Source of the DNA: Parapristionchus giblindavisi
Taxonomy: Eukaryota > Nematoda > Chromadorea > Rhabditida > Diplogasteridae
Assembly: GCA_943737045.1 (NCBI GenBank)
Contig: CALSFV010000038.1
Span: forward strand, 248,001 to 312,000
Reading direction: 5' to 3'
Length of the DNA: 64,000 nucleotides
Part shown: in pieces, positions 26,503 through 38,484 of the stretch
How the letters are laid out: each line of letters starts with the position of its first letter
Position numbering within the stretch: position 1 is the stretch's first letter
Position numbers and translations under genes: made by a program
Notes under the pieces: model-generated
What the model was told of the DNA's origin: nothing
Seen by the model: the letters and a program-made list of their open reading frames with translations, nothing else
Database searches by the model: none

Positions 26503-29321
26503 ATCGAACTGAAGAGAAAAAGAATTATATTTGTAACGATCAGATTATTTCTATTTATCATCATTTGCACACAAATGCGCACGGTAAAAAGAAATTTGCA
26601 ATTTGGAAATAAAAGGAACATCTGTCATTAAAATATGTAATACAAAATTTTTTTTCATTTCGACTGCCAACACTGAATTGTTGCTGTCCTTAAAATGGAC
26701 GATGCAAGAATGTTGGGGCGGACACTTTATCGGATCGAAGATTGAAAAGGGTGAAAAGGGTGGAGTTTAGAAGGTAACAACATCAATTTATAGATAACTT
26801 AGAATACACAGAAGACATTGGGACTGTATCTACTCTTTCCTTCACCTGTCAATTGTACTATCATTATTATCATTACTATTTCTGTTTAGACTCTGACTTT
26901 TGAAATACATTTTTTAACGAAATAATATGCAATAGAATCTCATAAAGGAGATATCTATCTCCGTGACAACTTCCTCATTCTCACTGAGAATGTTTCATAA
27001 GATTTCCCCCAAAACAGGGATAGCAATACAATTACGGTATGCTGCACAAGGGTATATGTACTTTAACCCGGTCGACTTGATCTTTGATCTCTCCCTCCCT
27101 GCTCACTCAGAGATCCAATACGATATAAATTGGATTTGCGGCTGCTCCACCGCACAAGAGGCTCCTCCCCTCTTTACTCTTCCTGACTGTAGCAGAAGGC
27201 GTGATCAATTGATCTCTCACCTTCCCCCCCATCCCCATCCCTATCCACCTCTATTTTAATAATTTTATTCTCTCACATATTTTTTCTTGCACTCTTGTAC
27301 TTGTTGAAACACCTTTGCGGTGTACGATAAATAAATAAATAAATTTAACAGTCTGTGCTCTCTCACTTCATATCTTTTCTATCTCTGTAGCTCTCGTCGT
27401 ATGTTTCCTTTTCTCTTAATCCTCCAATTTAAGACGGTTCTTCCTCTGTAATGACCGTTATCATTCACATGATCTTGAATGACCTAATTGAAGAGTCAAA
27501 TATGATCATACTACACACAAAGGACTACACACAATACACGGAAGGGGTTGCTCGATTCTACAGATGAACTGAAAATTGTAAAAAATTGTTTTACATAGAA
27601 CATTCCACGGCGGCAAACATCTTTACGGGGAGCATTCCAATTGTCTGTCTTAATTTAACAGGGGTCACTCCCAGTCGTCGTCGATGTGTGCTACACAAAT
27701 GGTCCACTTATCAACTATTCATCACTCGATCAAACACAAAAATAGTGTCGTGAAATTGATAAACTATTCGATGGACTATCGAAGAAAGATTTAAAGATCA
27801 CTGACAACCATGCAGGCGACTCTTTCCCAGACATAAATATCTTTTATACAATGCCAGAGGTTACTAATTTGCAAATCAACGTCGCAACGGGATGCATGTA
27901 CAAAAACTGAACCGAGCTGTACTGTATAATAATTCCGAATTCAGTGACTTGATTTAGTAGTCTTGATGAAATTGTATAAACAATTGAAAAAATAATAATC
28001 CTGTTCCTGTCATTCTATGGAATACGTTTAAACAAAGTGCAAAATATCAGAGGAAAGATGTCTGTCTGAAAATAACTAAGATGCGGATGTGACGAAAAAA
28101 CTGAATTGTCAAAGTCTCTAAATGATCCAATAATTGATACTTTCACTTGCAAGTCTGGCTCACTTTAAGTAGATATACTTCTCGCTTGAACTATACTAAA
28201 TTATACTATAAATGACAACGATCGCCAGTACACTTCAATTTCTGAAATAAAGGAGAATGAGAGAAAAGACAACACTAGGACACAAAATGAGATAGGAAGA
28301 TCTCATTGAAGATTTAAAACCAGAAAACCTGAAAGTTTGTCCTAAACAGGTGTTTATTCACTCCCTCTTAAGATTGCCATCAAATACTTGAAATAATTCG
28401 TGTTCAACGATTGGATGATGTATGTTTTCAGTCTTTCTATAGTAAGAATTATTTCGGGTTGATGCAGACGTGCAGAGATTTAGAAGGAATACTCGATACA
28501 GGAATAGTTAATCACGCAAATGTGTTCTCGGAAATATGTTACAAACTCGCAGAAGCTATTTCGAAAACATCCGTTTTCTGAGTCTCTGATACAGATATAG
28601 ACCATGCTATAGAGATAGTTGTAGGCGTGCAGACGAAGAGAAGTGTTCAAGAAGCAAATAAAAAATAATATCACCATAACTATCTGCATATCTAAATATA
28701 TCTGACCAGATACCTACTTCGATATTTCAAATCTTTAAGTGTACTAATAGATTAAAAGTGTTCTTGCCTTATAAAAAGTAAAGCGAGAGAAAAAGTATGC
28801 ATACACTAAAATTGAGGCCTACGAATTCATATAGTTAAGAGAGTGCATACACACCCCCTCTTTAGTGAATATTGATAGAAATAAAAGAGATGATAATAGA
28901 CATTGAACAACTATAATAGAGGCTGAGATTATAAGAGGATAGTAACCTCATGAGATCAATTGGGTCCAAAGTCCATATCATATCGAGTGATTGTAGGGTG
29001 ATTAGTTCCATAAAAGATGTGCAAACGAATGATTAAAGAAATACACAATGCTAATTTGACTTTCCCTCTCCTAGGCTAGGGTGACACCTTAAAAGAATAC
29101 TCAATGCTGACTCTCCACTCTTGCATACCATATCGCCCTTGTCAGATAGAGTCTTTTCAAGAGCATCCATGAACCGTACAAACAGTTACGTGAGGTGCGC
29201 AGGGGGATTTTTTGATAAACGCTTCCGTCTGTGCTTGCGACGTTCGTCAAACCAATGAAGCTACCACCTTCGTGGAAGCCTATTCAGTTCGGAGATTTTA
29301 AAATTATCTCTATCTCTGTCT
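26503..29321. other. Upstream region of the receptor gene, no recognised gene
   Basis: It should contain the receptor promoter. Visible content: a CT-rich stretch (27085-27260), a (TAAA)n tail near 27327-27345 preceded by CACCTTTGCGGTGTACGA, which looks like the 3' end of a retroposon, and AT-rich sequence. No exon chain was found. Confidence 0.5.
27290..27348 (+). repeat. Possible retroposon 3' tail
   Basis: CACCTTTGCGGTGTACGA followed by four ATAAA/TAAA repeats resembles the 3' end of a non-LTR retrotransposon or SINE that ends in a short tandem repeat. No upstream coding part is recognisable. Confidence 0.3.
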
Positions 29322-29329
29322 ATAATTAT

Positions 29330-29852
29330 CAGGGTTGTGCGGAAAATATATTTCGGAAAAAATTTCGGAAAACTTTTTTCCGGTCTAAAATACCGGAAAA
29401 AAACCGGAAAAATCGGAAAATCCGGAAAATTTTCTGCAAAACGCATTTTCTTGTGTTTTATATAACAATGTCTTTCGAAAACGATCAAAGCGTGTATAGA
29501 AATAATCGAAAGAGATATGACAGTAACTGAAATACAATAACAATTGAACGCACATTTTAAGGCTTAGAATCCTAGGAGTTGAATGTTCACGATGAGGAAC
29601 AACAACGCTATATACGTGATTGTTCATCATTATTGGTGCATTAGGTGTTAGAACTATGACCGGTCATATAAAAATGACTAACAAATCGTCAAAATTTGTT
29701 ATTTGATATGTATTTTTTTAGTTTGTACAGCATTTAATTTTTTCCGGTTTTCCGGTATTTTTTCGGAAAATTTTCCGACCGGAAAATTTTCCCGAAAGGG
29801 GTCGGAAAAACCGGAAAAATTTTCCGGTCGGAAAATTTTCCGCACAACCCTG
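29330..29852. mobile_element. hAT-type non-autonomous element (523 bp)
   Basis: Terminal repeats are CAGGGTTGTGCGGAAAAT and its inverse, followed by CCGGAAAA-rich subterminal repeats. The left target duplication is ATAATTAT (29322-29329). The right copy begins ATAATTA (29853-29859) and is interrupted by the next element; its last T is at 31297. A partial relative of the family lies at 55730-56010. There is no transposase. Confidence 0.9.
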
Positions 29853-29859
29853 ATAATTA

Positions 29860-31294
29860 CAGTATCGTCCAAAAGTAATGGGACACTTTTTCATGTTTTT
29901 ATAACTTTTGAACCAGAAAAGCAATCAAGCTGATATTTTGAGTCAATGTAGAGAATTTATCAAGGAATATTACCATGATGTGTTGGTGTAATTAACTTTG
30001 TTAATTTTTGCGTAGTGATGAGGCTACCGAAGTACACTTTTTTGAAAATTCCCATTTCTTTAGTGAAAAGCCCTGTTCTTCGGGAACACTGTGAGAGTGG
30101 AGACCCCCACTAGAGCTGTACAGTCAAACAATCCGGAATGGCTCCGACTCCGATTTCAAGCTGTGGCAGGGTTGCAACTTTGACCTAAAAAATTTATAAC
30201 TCGGCTTCTAGATGTGATAACGACCCGTTCTAAGCGCCAAAATGATGCTAGTGACGAGTAATGTTTATCCCCAGATTATGGTAGTCGTAGCTCGTCATTT
30301 GCCCTCAGGGCATAAACTAATTTTTTGTAGGGAGGACCGATTTTGAGACCCTACAGTTCAGAGGGCAGGTCTTTTAAAATTATGGTTCCTCCGCAGGTAG
30401 CTTTGCGATGTATCATATATGTGTTTCCCTTATTTTGATAAAGTTCTGATTTCTTTCAGACGCGCAGCAAACGTTATGCTGAGGTCTACTCGGTGCGCGC
30501 TCTTGCGCTGTCTCTCTTACTGCTCTCGCCCCTGGGCCTCTATTGATGAAATCTCTTAGTTTCAAAGTACCAATGCATGTTAGAGATATTCACAAAAGTT
30601 TTTACACTATTGCTAAACTTTGATCTTTGATCTCTGTATTTTGATCTTTACTCGCTACAACCGAGTTGACCTCAGCATAACGTTTGCTGCGGGTCTGAAA
30701 GGAATTGGAACTAAATCAAAATAAGGGAAATTAATATATGATATATTGCAAAGCTGCTTGCGCAGGAACCATAATTTTAGAACACCCGCCCTCTGAACGG
30801 TAGGGTCTCAAAATCGGTCCTCCCCAAAAAAAATTATTTTATGCCCTGAGGGCAAATGACGAGCTACGACTACCGTAATCTGGGGATAAACATTACTCGC
30901 TACTAGCATCATTTTGGCGCTTAGAACGGGTCGTTATCACATCTAGAAGCCGAGTTATAAATTTTTTAGGTCAAAGTTGCAACCCTGCCACAGCTTGAAA
31001 TCGGAGTCGGAGTCATTCCGGATTGTTTGACTGTACAGCCCTAGTGGGGGTCTCCACTCTCACAGTGTTCCCGAAGAACAGGGCTTTTCACTAAAGAAAT
31101 GGGAATTTTCAAAAAAGTGTACTTCAGTAGTCTCATCACTACGCAAAAATTAACTAAGTTAATTACACCAACACATCATCGTAATATTCCTTGATAAATT
31201 CTCTACATTGACTCAAAAGATCAGCTTGATTGCTTTTCTGGTTCAAAAGTTATAAATACATGAAAAAGTGTCCCATTACTTTTGGACGATACTG
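29860..31294. mobile_element. Tc1/mariner-type palindromic element (1435 bp)
   Basis: Ends are CAGTATCGTCCAAAAGTAAT and its exact inverse, flanked by TA on both sides (29858-29859 and 31295-31296). CAGT ends and a TA duplication are typical of Tc1-like transposons. Arms of about 650 bp are almost perfect inverted copies around a loop of roughly 140 bp that contains TTGATCTTTGATC repeats. There is no transposase, so it must be mobilised in trans or be extinct. Confidence 0.9.
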
Positions 31295-31360
31295 TATGTT
31301 CATTAATGATCTATATATAAAAATATGGTTCAATGAAATCAATATTGATATGATTGAGTT

Positions 31361-31467
31361 TTAAAGCGACACCCAAGCTAATTTTAAACTCTCCGCTCTG
31401 ATCACACTCTCTCTCTCTCTCTTTCTTATTCAGCGTGAGAGTATTGCAGCTTGGGGTGCGCCTTTAA
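31361..31467. mobile_element. Short TTAA-family MITE, copy 4
   Basis: TTAAAGCGACACCCAAGCTA on the left pairs with the inverted AGCTTGGGGTGCGCCTTTAA on the right, and both ends lie on TTAA. The interior has a CTCTCTCT run. It belongs to the family of copies 1-3. Confidence 0.8.
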
Positions 31468-32050
31468 ATTAAACCAAACGAATGAATGACGGTATGTCAC
31501 AATAATCGGAAACAGTAGAAGATTAGTGATTCATTCTAATACATAGATTAATGGAGGAAATGACAAACTGTTCCATCAGACTAAGGCACACCACAATGTC
31601 TGCCTTGTCTACCACAATGTTTACACAATTTTGGAACTTTCCATTTTGCAGCACCAAAAATTTATGAGCTTTATCTTTAAAAAGTTAAAAGCATTAAAAT
31701 GATTAGTTCCAAAATGTGGTTGTGCCACCCGTTCTAATAGCTCTTGCACTTTCTAGTCTTCGTAGCCGTTGACAACGATCTCACGCCATATGACACATAC
31801 AATTTGTCCATTTGCCCTCTGGCAACCAGAGATCAATGGATAATAGTAATCCCCTCATACGGTTCTGCAATCTTCACAGAATACCGATGAGTCCTCTAAT
31901 CTCTTTTTATCATAAGAGAAATGTGATCGAAGATGATAAGATTGATTGATTATGAACATATGATCAATGGTATATATCATGATATAGATAGAAGAAGGTG
32001 AGTAAACATTCGATCGATAGCTCGCGTTTAGTGACTAATATGGTCACATT
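31468..32050. other. Intergenic spacer, no recognised gene
   Basis: A short AT-rich spacer between the MITE and the GA satellite. No feature could be supported. Confidence 0.5.
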
Positions 32051-32890
32051 GAGAGGGAGAGGGAGAGGGAGAGGGAGAGGGAGAGGGAGAGGGAGAGGGA
32101 GAGGGAGAGGGAGAGGGAGAAGGAGAGGGAGAGGGAGAAGGAGAGGGAGAGGGAGAGGGAGAGGGAGAGGGAGAGGGAGAGGGAGAGGGAGAGGGAGAGG
32201 GAGAGGGAGAGGGAGAGGGAGAGGGAGAGGGAGAGGGAGAGGGAGAGGGAGAGGGAGAGGGAGAGGGAGAGGGAGAGGGAGAGGGAGAGGGAGAGGGAGA
32301 GGGAGAGGGAGAGGGAGAGGGAGAGGGAGAGGGAGAGGGAGAGGGAGAGGGAGAGGGAGAGGGAGAGGGAGAGGGAGAGGGAGAGGGAGAGGGAGAGGGA
32401 GAGGGAGAGGGAGAGGGAGAGGGAGAGGGAGAGGGAGAGGGAGAGGAGAGAGGGAGAGGGAGAGGGAGAGGGAGAGGGAGAGGGAGAGGGAGAGGGAGAG
32501 GGAGAGGGAGAGGGAGAGGGAGAGGGAGAGGGAGAGGGAGAGGGAGAGGGAGAGGGAGAGGGAGAGGGAGAGGGAGAGGGAGAGGGAGAGGGAGAGGGAG
32601 AGGGAGAGGGAGAGGGAGAGGGAGAGGGAGAGGGAGAGGGAGAGGGAGAGGGAGAGGGAGAGGGAGAGGGAGAGGGAGAGGGAGAGGGAGAGGGAGAGGG
32701 AGAGGGAGAGGGAGAGGGAGAGGGAGAGGGAGAGGGAGAGGGAGAGGGAGAGGGAGAGGGAGAGGGAGAGGGAGAGGGAGAGGGAGAGGGAGAGGGAGAG
32801 GGAGAGGGAGAGGGAGAGGGAGAGGGAGAGGGAGAGGGAGAGGGAGAGGGAGAGGGAGAGGGAGAGGGAGGGAGAGGGAGAGGGAGAGGA
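32051..32890. repeat. (GAGAGG)n hexanucleotide satellite
   Basis: About 140 copies of GAGAGG run almost without a break. Two point variants (GAGAAG) occur near the left end, and one slip near 32442 shifts the phase. Frames through it read Gly-Arg, Glu-Arg, Ser-Leu or Pro-Leu repeats and are not genes. Such purine/pyrimidine mirror tracts can form triplex DNA. Confidence 0.97.
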
Positions 32891-33107
32891 ACAGTGGGAG
32901 AGGAACAGAGAGGTAGAGGAGGAAGTGAACATATCAGCGACAACACATCATAATGGTGATAGAAACTGATTATAGATCAATATCACATAATGATAAGAGA
33001 TAAGAGTATACAGTGTAAATATTCTATATTTATCATCATAGAACATATTGTTTCGAATGTACTATATTGAAACTTTTGGGAAGAGACCTTGGGACTAGTT
33101 ACAGTAC

Positions 33108-34865
33108 TTCTCTACAGTAATCCAATAAATTCTTATCGCTTGCGTGCAAGATACGAAGAGTGCAACGTTTGTAGTCCATATCTATGCTACCATCTTGCAC
33201 CATTCAAAGGTGAATTGACAATTTATCGTCGGTTACGGTATATCACGCGTGTCACTGAAGAATCGAGTAAAATCTGGGGGTGGTTGGCACATTTTTTGAC
33301 CCCCACATATTATTGCATTTTTCGGTAGCTCATATGGTGCCTAACAAGGTACCGTCGAGCTTTTTTTCATATCTTCATTTTCAACGTCGACAGACGACGT
33401 CAAACTTTTTGGACGCTAAAAATTGCCGACTTTGGAGCTCTGTAGCTCTTCAGGATTTAGTTTTGGTATCGAGACGTCAACAGAAGAATTCCGCGGAATG
33501 TCAAGGAGAATGCACCTGCATCATTGCTAGGTCGACATTTTAGTTAGTATTTTTGTAAATCGTTTTTATTGATTAGTTTTCTTAAAAATATAGAAGCCGA
33601 AATTTTACAATAGCTTATTCGATAGATCCCGACCAGAGCTTTTCAATGGTATGCTGAACCTATACTTTATTTAAGTGCGCTCGAAAGATATGATCATTTC
33701 AAGTTTTTTTTTTTGATTGGGAAATTCGTGTAGTTTCATACACAAACCATCCAGATTGGTTGGTGAGCTGACCTATCAACCTTCACAGCAAGTGACTGGG
33801 TAGTCTAGTGGCTAAGGTGTCAGCATTTACTTTTGACTGTCAGGGGTTCGATCCTCCTTGCAGCAGATATCTTTTGTTGATTTTATTTTTGTCGAAATAT
33901 CTTGCTGTGATTATGAAAATCAGAAAAGAGAACACCCTTGAACTTATCAGTAAGTGTAAACTTTAACACGATGAGGAATAGAAGAATTGTGTATGAATCG
34001 GAGATTAGACGATGACGTCATCAAGGAGGAGGGAAAGGATGAGGAGGATAAGGACATAGAGATTCTAGGACAATACGAAGATCTTTAGGATGGTAGTCGA
34101 GGAAGAATGTGATGAAATATTCCTGTGAATTTGAAGTCTCGTTGTTGTCATATTGTAATTTGTCTTAATGGCGATTAATATTCATCGATAGCTTATGATT
34201 CGTGATTTGAATTATAGAAATTAATATTCCAAAGTTCTCAAAATAACTTAAATATTTATGTACTAGAACAACAGTGAAACTAATTCAAAAGGGCGAATTG
34301 GTCACACGAGGTATAAGAGTGGGTAGATCACTGGCTGCGCCGCTCTCCTCTCGTGCGATCGCACTCAATTAAAACCTTGAAATGGTCATAACTTTCGAGC
34401 GCACTTAAATAAAGTATAAGTTCAGCATACCATTGAAAAGCTCTGGTCGAGATCTATCGATTAAGCTATTGCAAAATTTCGGCTTCTATATTTTTAAGAA
34501 AACTAATCAATAAAAACGATTTACAAAAATACTAATTAAAATATCGACCTGGCAATGATGCAGGCGTATACTCCTTGACATTGCGGGAAATTCTTCTGTT
34601 GACGACTCGATACCAAAACCAGACCCCTAAGAGCTATAGAGCTCCAAAGTCGGCCGATTTCGCCGTCCAAAAATTTTGACGACGTCTCTCGACGTTGAAA
34701 ATGAAGATATGCAAAAAAGCTCGACGGTACCTTCTTAGGGACCATATGGACTACCAAAAAATGATGTCTGCTCGTTTTCGATTTTTTCAATGTGCCACCG
34801 TTTATTCGAACCTTACGCGACACGCGTGATATACAGTAATCGAATAGATTCTAATCGCTTCGTAC
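33108..34865. mobile_element. Foldback element, family E, with direct-repeat flanks
   Basis: Inverted arms lie at about 33236-33712 and 34372-34834 (both contain AAGGTACCGTCGAGCTTTTT and TCACGCGTGT, inverted). The loop is about 660 bp. Outside the arms there is a roughly 30-bp direct repeat, TACAGTAATCSAATARATTC, at about 33113 and 34832. The loop holds a tRNA-like sequence at 33797. No transposase is seen. Confidence 0.75.
33797..33868 (+). pseudogene. tRNA-like sequence (degenerate)
   Basis: GGGTAGTCTAGTGGCTAAGG resembles a D arm/A box and GGGGTTCGATCCTCC a T arm/B box at the correct distance. The acceptor strands (GACTGGG, TGCAGCA) do not pair and the anticodon arm is irregular, so it is unlikely to be a functional tRNA. 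A sequence with the same TAGTCTAGTGG box lies at 41208-41270 on minus. Confidence 0.35.
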
Positions 34866-37800
34866 TGCATAGTACTGCTTTGTAGTCTATTTGTGTTAAG
34901 TCACGCACTTTTCTCCCTTGCACACGATGTTCAAATTGGGAGGGACAATGAACTTGAAGAACTCTCTCAGAGATTAAGAATGAAAATAGAAATGACTAAT
35001 GATGGAAGAAGATTAAGTGAAAAAGAGTGATACACAATGCGGAGACTGGAAATGATAACATGCGGAAGAGAAAGAGTTGATGAGAGTGAGAGCAAGGGAG
35101 AGGGACGGATGGAGAGGGAGAAGTAGAGATAGAGGGCAAAACACAAAGCATAAGTGACGATTGAATGCCAATAGTTGGATAGAATACACTAGAAAGTGAT
35201 AGTAAACAATAGGTGAAATAAGGAGAAGAAGCGTGGAAAAAAAGGGTAAGAGAATAGATTGGTTATCCCATGAGTACATTGGAGACTTCTGAGCCCATAA
35301 CCATCAATTCTGTACATGAATAATGAATGCATCAAACATAGACACACAACATATTTTAAATTAATAATATTTCAATAATTCAGAAGTTCGTGTACCTTGA
35401 ATAACGGGATTTACCTTTTTTAATTCTTCAAAATGTACAAATATAAACTTTCTATGTTCAGTCTCCTCTAACTTTATTTATTTATTTTGCATCCATTCGT
35501 CACTCTAAATTCATATTTTACTTTATTCATCGTATTCTATTTTATCTCACGATGCTATCCCCGTTTTTTAGTAAATTCTTTATTCGCTGCACTCTAATAC
35601 AGAGTCTATGTAGAAAGGTAGTAGACAACGGTTTCTTTTCCGTTGAAGTACATTATTCTGCAAACTATAATACAACGCTTAACACAGACAGACTGCATAG
35701 AGAAAGCAATCCTGCAAATGCTGCATACAAGACTTGATCAGAGATGAAGTGAGGGGAGAAGAAGGGGAGGGAGGGGGAAAGAGTGACAAATGGATGAAAA
35801 GGGGGAGAAAACGAGGGAAAATTATGAGGAGAGAAAAATAGTTTAAAAGGTGAAAAAGAAGTGCACGTGTATTGACAACGTTTGCGAGAAATGAAAGGAA
35901 TGACGATGATAAAAGCATTGAAATCATGAACCCAAGGCACCACAAGAACGAATTCTAATACTACTGAAACATTAGGCGAATACTAGGCCTACGTATACGA
36001 TGAAAGTGGGATAGAAGACATCGTCATTAGCTACTCTACACAGCAATATCGAAAGGAAACGGAAATAGAGGACGCAATAAGTATGTATTATAATTTGAGG
36101 ATATTGGATGCTTGTGGAGGGATTCATACCCGATTGAGATACGGGTACCGAGACCGAAACCGATGGTACCGATTAATGGGAGGGGGTATTCCGGGTTAGC
36201 GCGGTGTGCCCACAACCAATAACTGTGGAGTGCACTCGTGTTTCCAGAAGAGAGAAGAGGGAGAAGTCGTTTCAAGAGTAGAGACGGGCGTGCGAAAGAG
36301 CAATCGAGAGAGGGAGAAGGAGAGGAAGAGAGAGAGAATGAGAGAGGGAAGGGTATGGAAAGGGCACGAAACGCGTGGACATCTACTACAGAAAGGGAGA
36401 GGAAGAGGCAGAAAAAGAAAAATGGATGGAGAGGGAGAGGGAGAGGGAGAGGTACGAAGAGAGGAAGAGGGAGAGACCTAAACGGAGGTGGAGATTTGGA
36501 GCGAGCGAGAGCATTGTAGTGTAGAATGAGCAAACTAGAGATACATATAGATGCAAACTCTCTCTCTTCTGCATCACCACATTCTTTCCTTGTCAATAAC
36601 AACTATACCAATGTTGTAATCATTTATTTACTTCGTCTGATGACCTTGTCTAGATGAGAACCAAACTGTCTTAGCTATATTTAGCCTCTCTCGATCGCCA
36701 TCAATAAAGGTAGAGCGTCGCTACAAAAAAGTAAACAACGTTTTCTCTTTCGAAAACATTCCATTTTTTCAAAAAAAATTTCGAGAATGTATCGAAAAAT
36801 CCAAAAAAAAATCAAAAAAATCAAAAACAAAGATGCACATCCCTACTTTTTATTTTATTTTGTGAACCCAATAAGCAAATAAAAAAATATGTTTATAGTC
36901 GTTGGTTGGTTACATGAAGACGTTGGTTATAGACAACCCCATGTTTCTTGGTGTGAGGACTTCAAGAAGATTGATGAGAGATGGTGTACGATACCAAACG
37001 GAGGAATTGAAGAATGCCCATCCCTTCATCTAGTGCCATCACTTGATATGAATAAAGTATTAGTGTATTAGTATTAGTCGTTGGTTTATCCGATAACCTT
37101 ACTACGGTCAATGGAACACAAAATATTGCGTGGTTCTTCATTGAACATCCGAAAAAAAATTTCCTTGAATTCCTGATCCTGCACAAGTGAGTGGAAAAGC
37201 TATCGAGAGTGAACCAATTTTTTTTTGTTTCTGTGGCTATCGGATAAGTCAATGATTGTGACTATTAGTATAATTTTTATTTGCTTATTTAGTTCATAAA
37301 ACGAGCATGCATTAAAAATTTGACAAAATGCCCCTAAAATGGGAGGGCATGCCTCCCCCAAGCAGTGGAGTAGTTCTGCAAATGCAGAACTTATGCAAAG
37401 TACTCCGGGCCAAGAAACAGGAAACTTCCGATGTATTACTGCCATCATCTGCGCACTCTCATTTTTTTCTTTTTTTATGAAGGCTCACATATCGGTATGA
37501 TGAATAAGGGGTGGGTACAATGTGAAAAAATGATGTGGAAGTCAATCAGGCAAGCTGAGCTCATCTTTTTATCTAACAATAATATCTCTTATGGAGTAAG
37601 TGTGAGAGGGGAAAATATCCGAAGAAGAAGACTCGGTGACCAGGTTGACTGTAACTTGAAATTGCTTCTGTCTTTCATCATTATTGTAATCATGATCTTC
37701 TTATATAGTTTTTTTAGCTCGTTCGAGAGAAAGAATTATTAGTAAAAAATTGTTTTAAAACATTATTTTTGAAGTGAGTGCTTAAACTATAATGGAAATA

Positions 37801-38227
37801 AAAACTAATATTATACAATTTTGAATAATGACATCGAACGACGTAGACACACTTAGTGTGCTCTTATTGTGACTTTTGTGACTGCAGAGATTTCATTCCC
37901 AGATAAGCAAATTCCGATATTGCGCATTTCTGGTTTGAACAAATCAAAGATCACTCGATAAAAGGGAAACGAAGAGTAGACAATTGGAATAATATCGATA
38001 GATCGGACGAATAGATCAAGAAAAGGTCGTATAGAGTAGATCTGCGGACTATATGAAGGGGGGGGGGAATAAGAATCGTCCAGACACTTCGCCAAATGAT
38101 TAAAAAGGTGTACACACATATCATCCTTTCCTTTAAAAGAGTATTCCAGGCTATATTAAAACGCTGTCATCATAGTTTCTCACTAATTCTCCATGACACT
38201 GTAGACAAAGTGGACAGAATGGGCAGT
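34866..38227. other. Intergenic region, no confirmed gene
   Basis: It contains GA-rich low-complexity DNA (35030-35140, 35750-35830, 36290-36490) and several ORFs of uncertain status, including a 188-codon minus-strand ORF at 36036-36602 dominated by Leu/Ser/Pro from the GA tract. No domain was recognised. Confidence 0.45.
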
Positions 38228-38454
38228 TAACATTCTTTGAATGAATTCCTTTAAGCTGTGACCAACTATTAGTTGTGCAGATAAGCACAATTCGCAGAAA
38301 TTATACCTCGGCTATTTTTTGAAGCAGTCGACTCAGGAAAACATGTCATTAAGCGACTAGAGATCGTTGATCCACATTGGGAAATGACAGAAAATAGCTA
38401 CACCAATTGACTACAGTAATCGCTTACCTCATCCCATTCGGTATCATACATCAT
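38228..38454 (-). CDS. Candidate micro-gene, unknown product (weak)
   Basis: A tentative three-exon model starts at the first ATG (38454) after a TATTCAG acceptor at about 38484: MMYDTEWDE to a GTAAGC donor at 38427, a small exon near 38316-38340, then a GTATAAT donor and a 41-nt intron into an exon ending MLTAHSVHFVYSVMEN and a stop near 38197-38230. Reading phase fits across both introns and introns are of the local size. It has no recognisable domain and overlapping frames are also open, so it may be chance. Exact 3' end and exon borders are approximate. Confidence 0.2.
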
Positions 38455-38484
38455 CGTTGGTAGATGGAGATGAATCGTGGTTAC

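Noticed and set aside
26963..27259. 98-codon plus-strand ORF upstream of the receptor
   Set aside because: No domain, no conservation evidence, and it ends in CT-rich sequence; better read as promoter-side DNA.
29231..29933. Phe/Lys/Arg-rich ORFs on both strands
   Set aside because: They are translations of the CCGGAAAA subterminal repeats of a hAT element.
31964..32969. Three ORFs of 300-323 codons
   Set aside because: They are translations of the GAGAGG satellite (Gly-Arg, Glu-Arg, Ser-Leu, Pro-Leu dipeptides) and exist in several frames on both strands.
36036..36602. 188-codon minus-strand ORF
   Set aside because: Most of it is Leu/Ser/Pro/Phe from a GA-rich tract. The non-repetitive end shows no domain, and there is no splice or conservation evidence.
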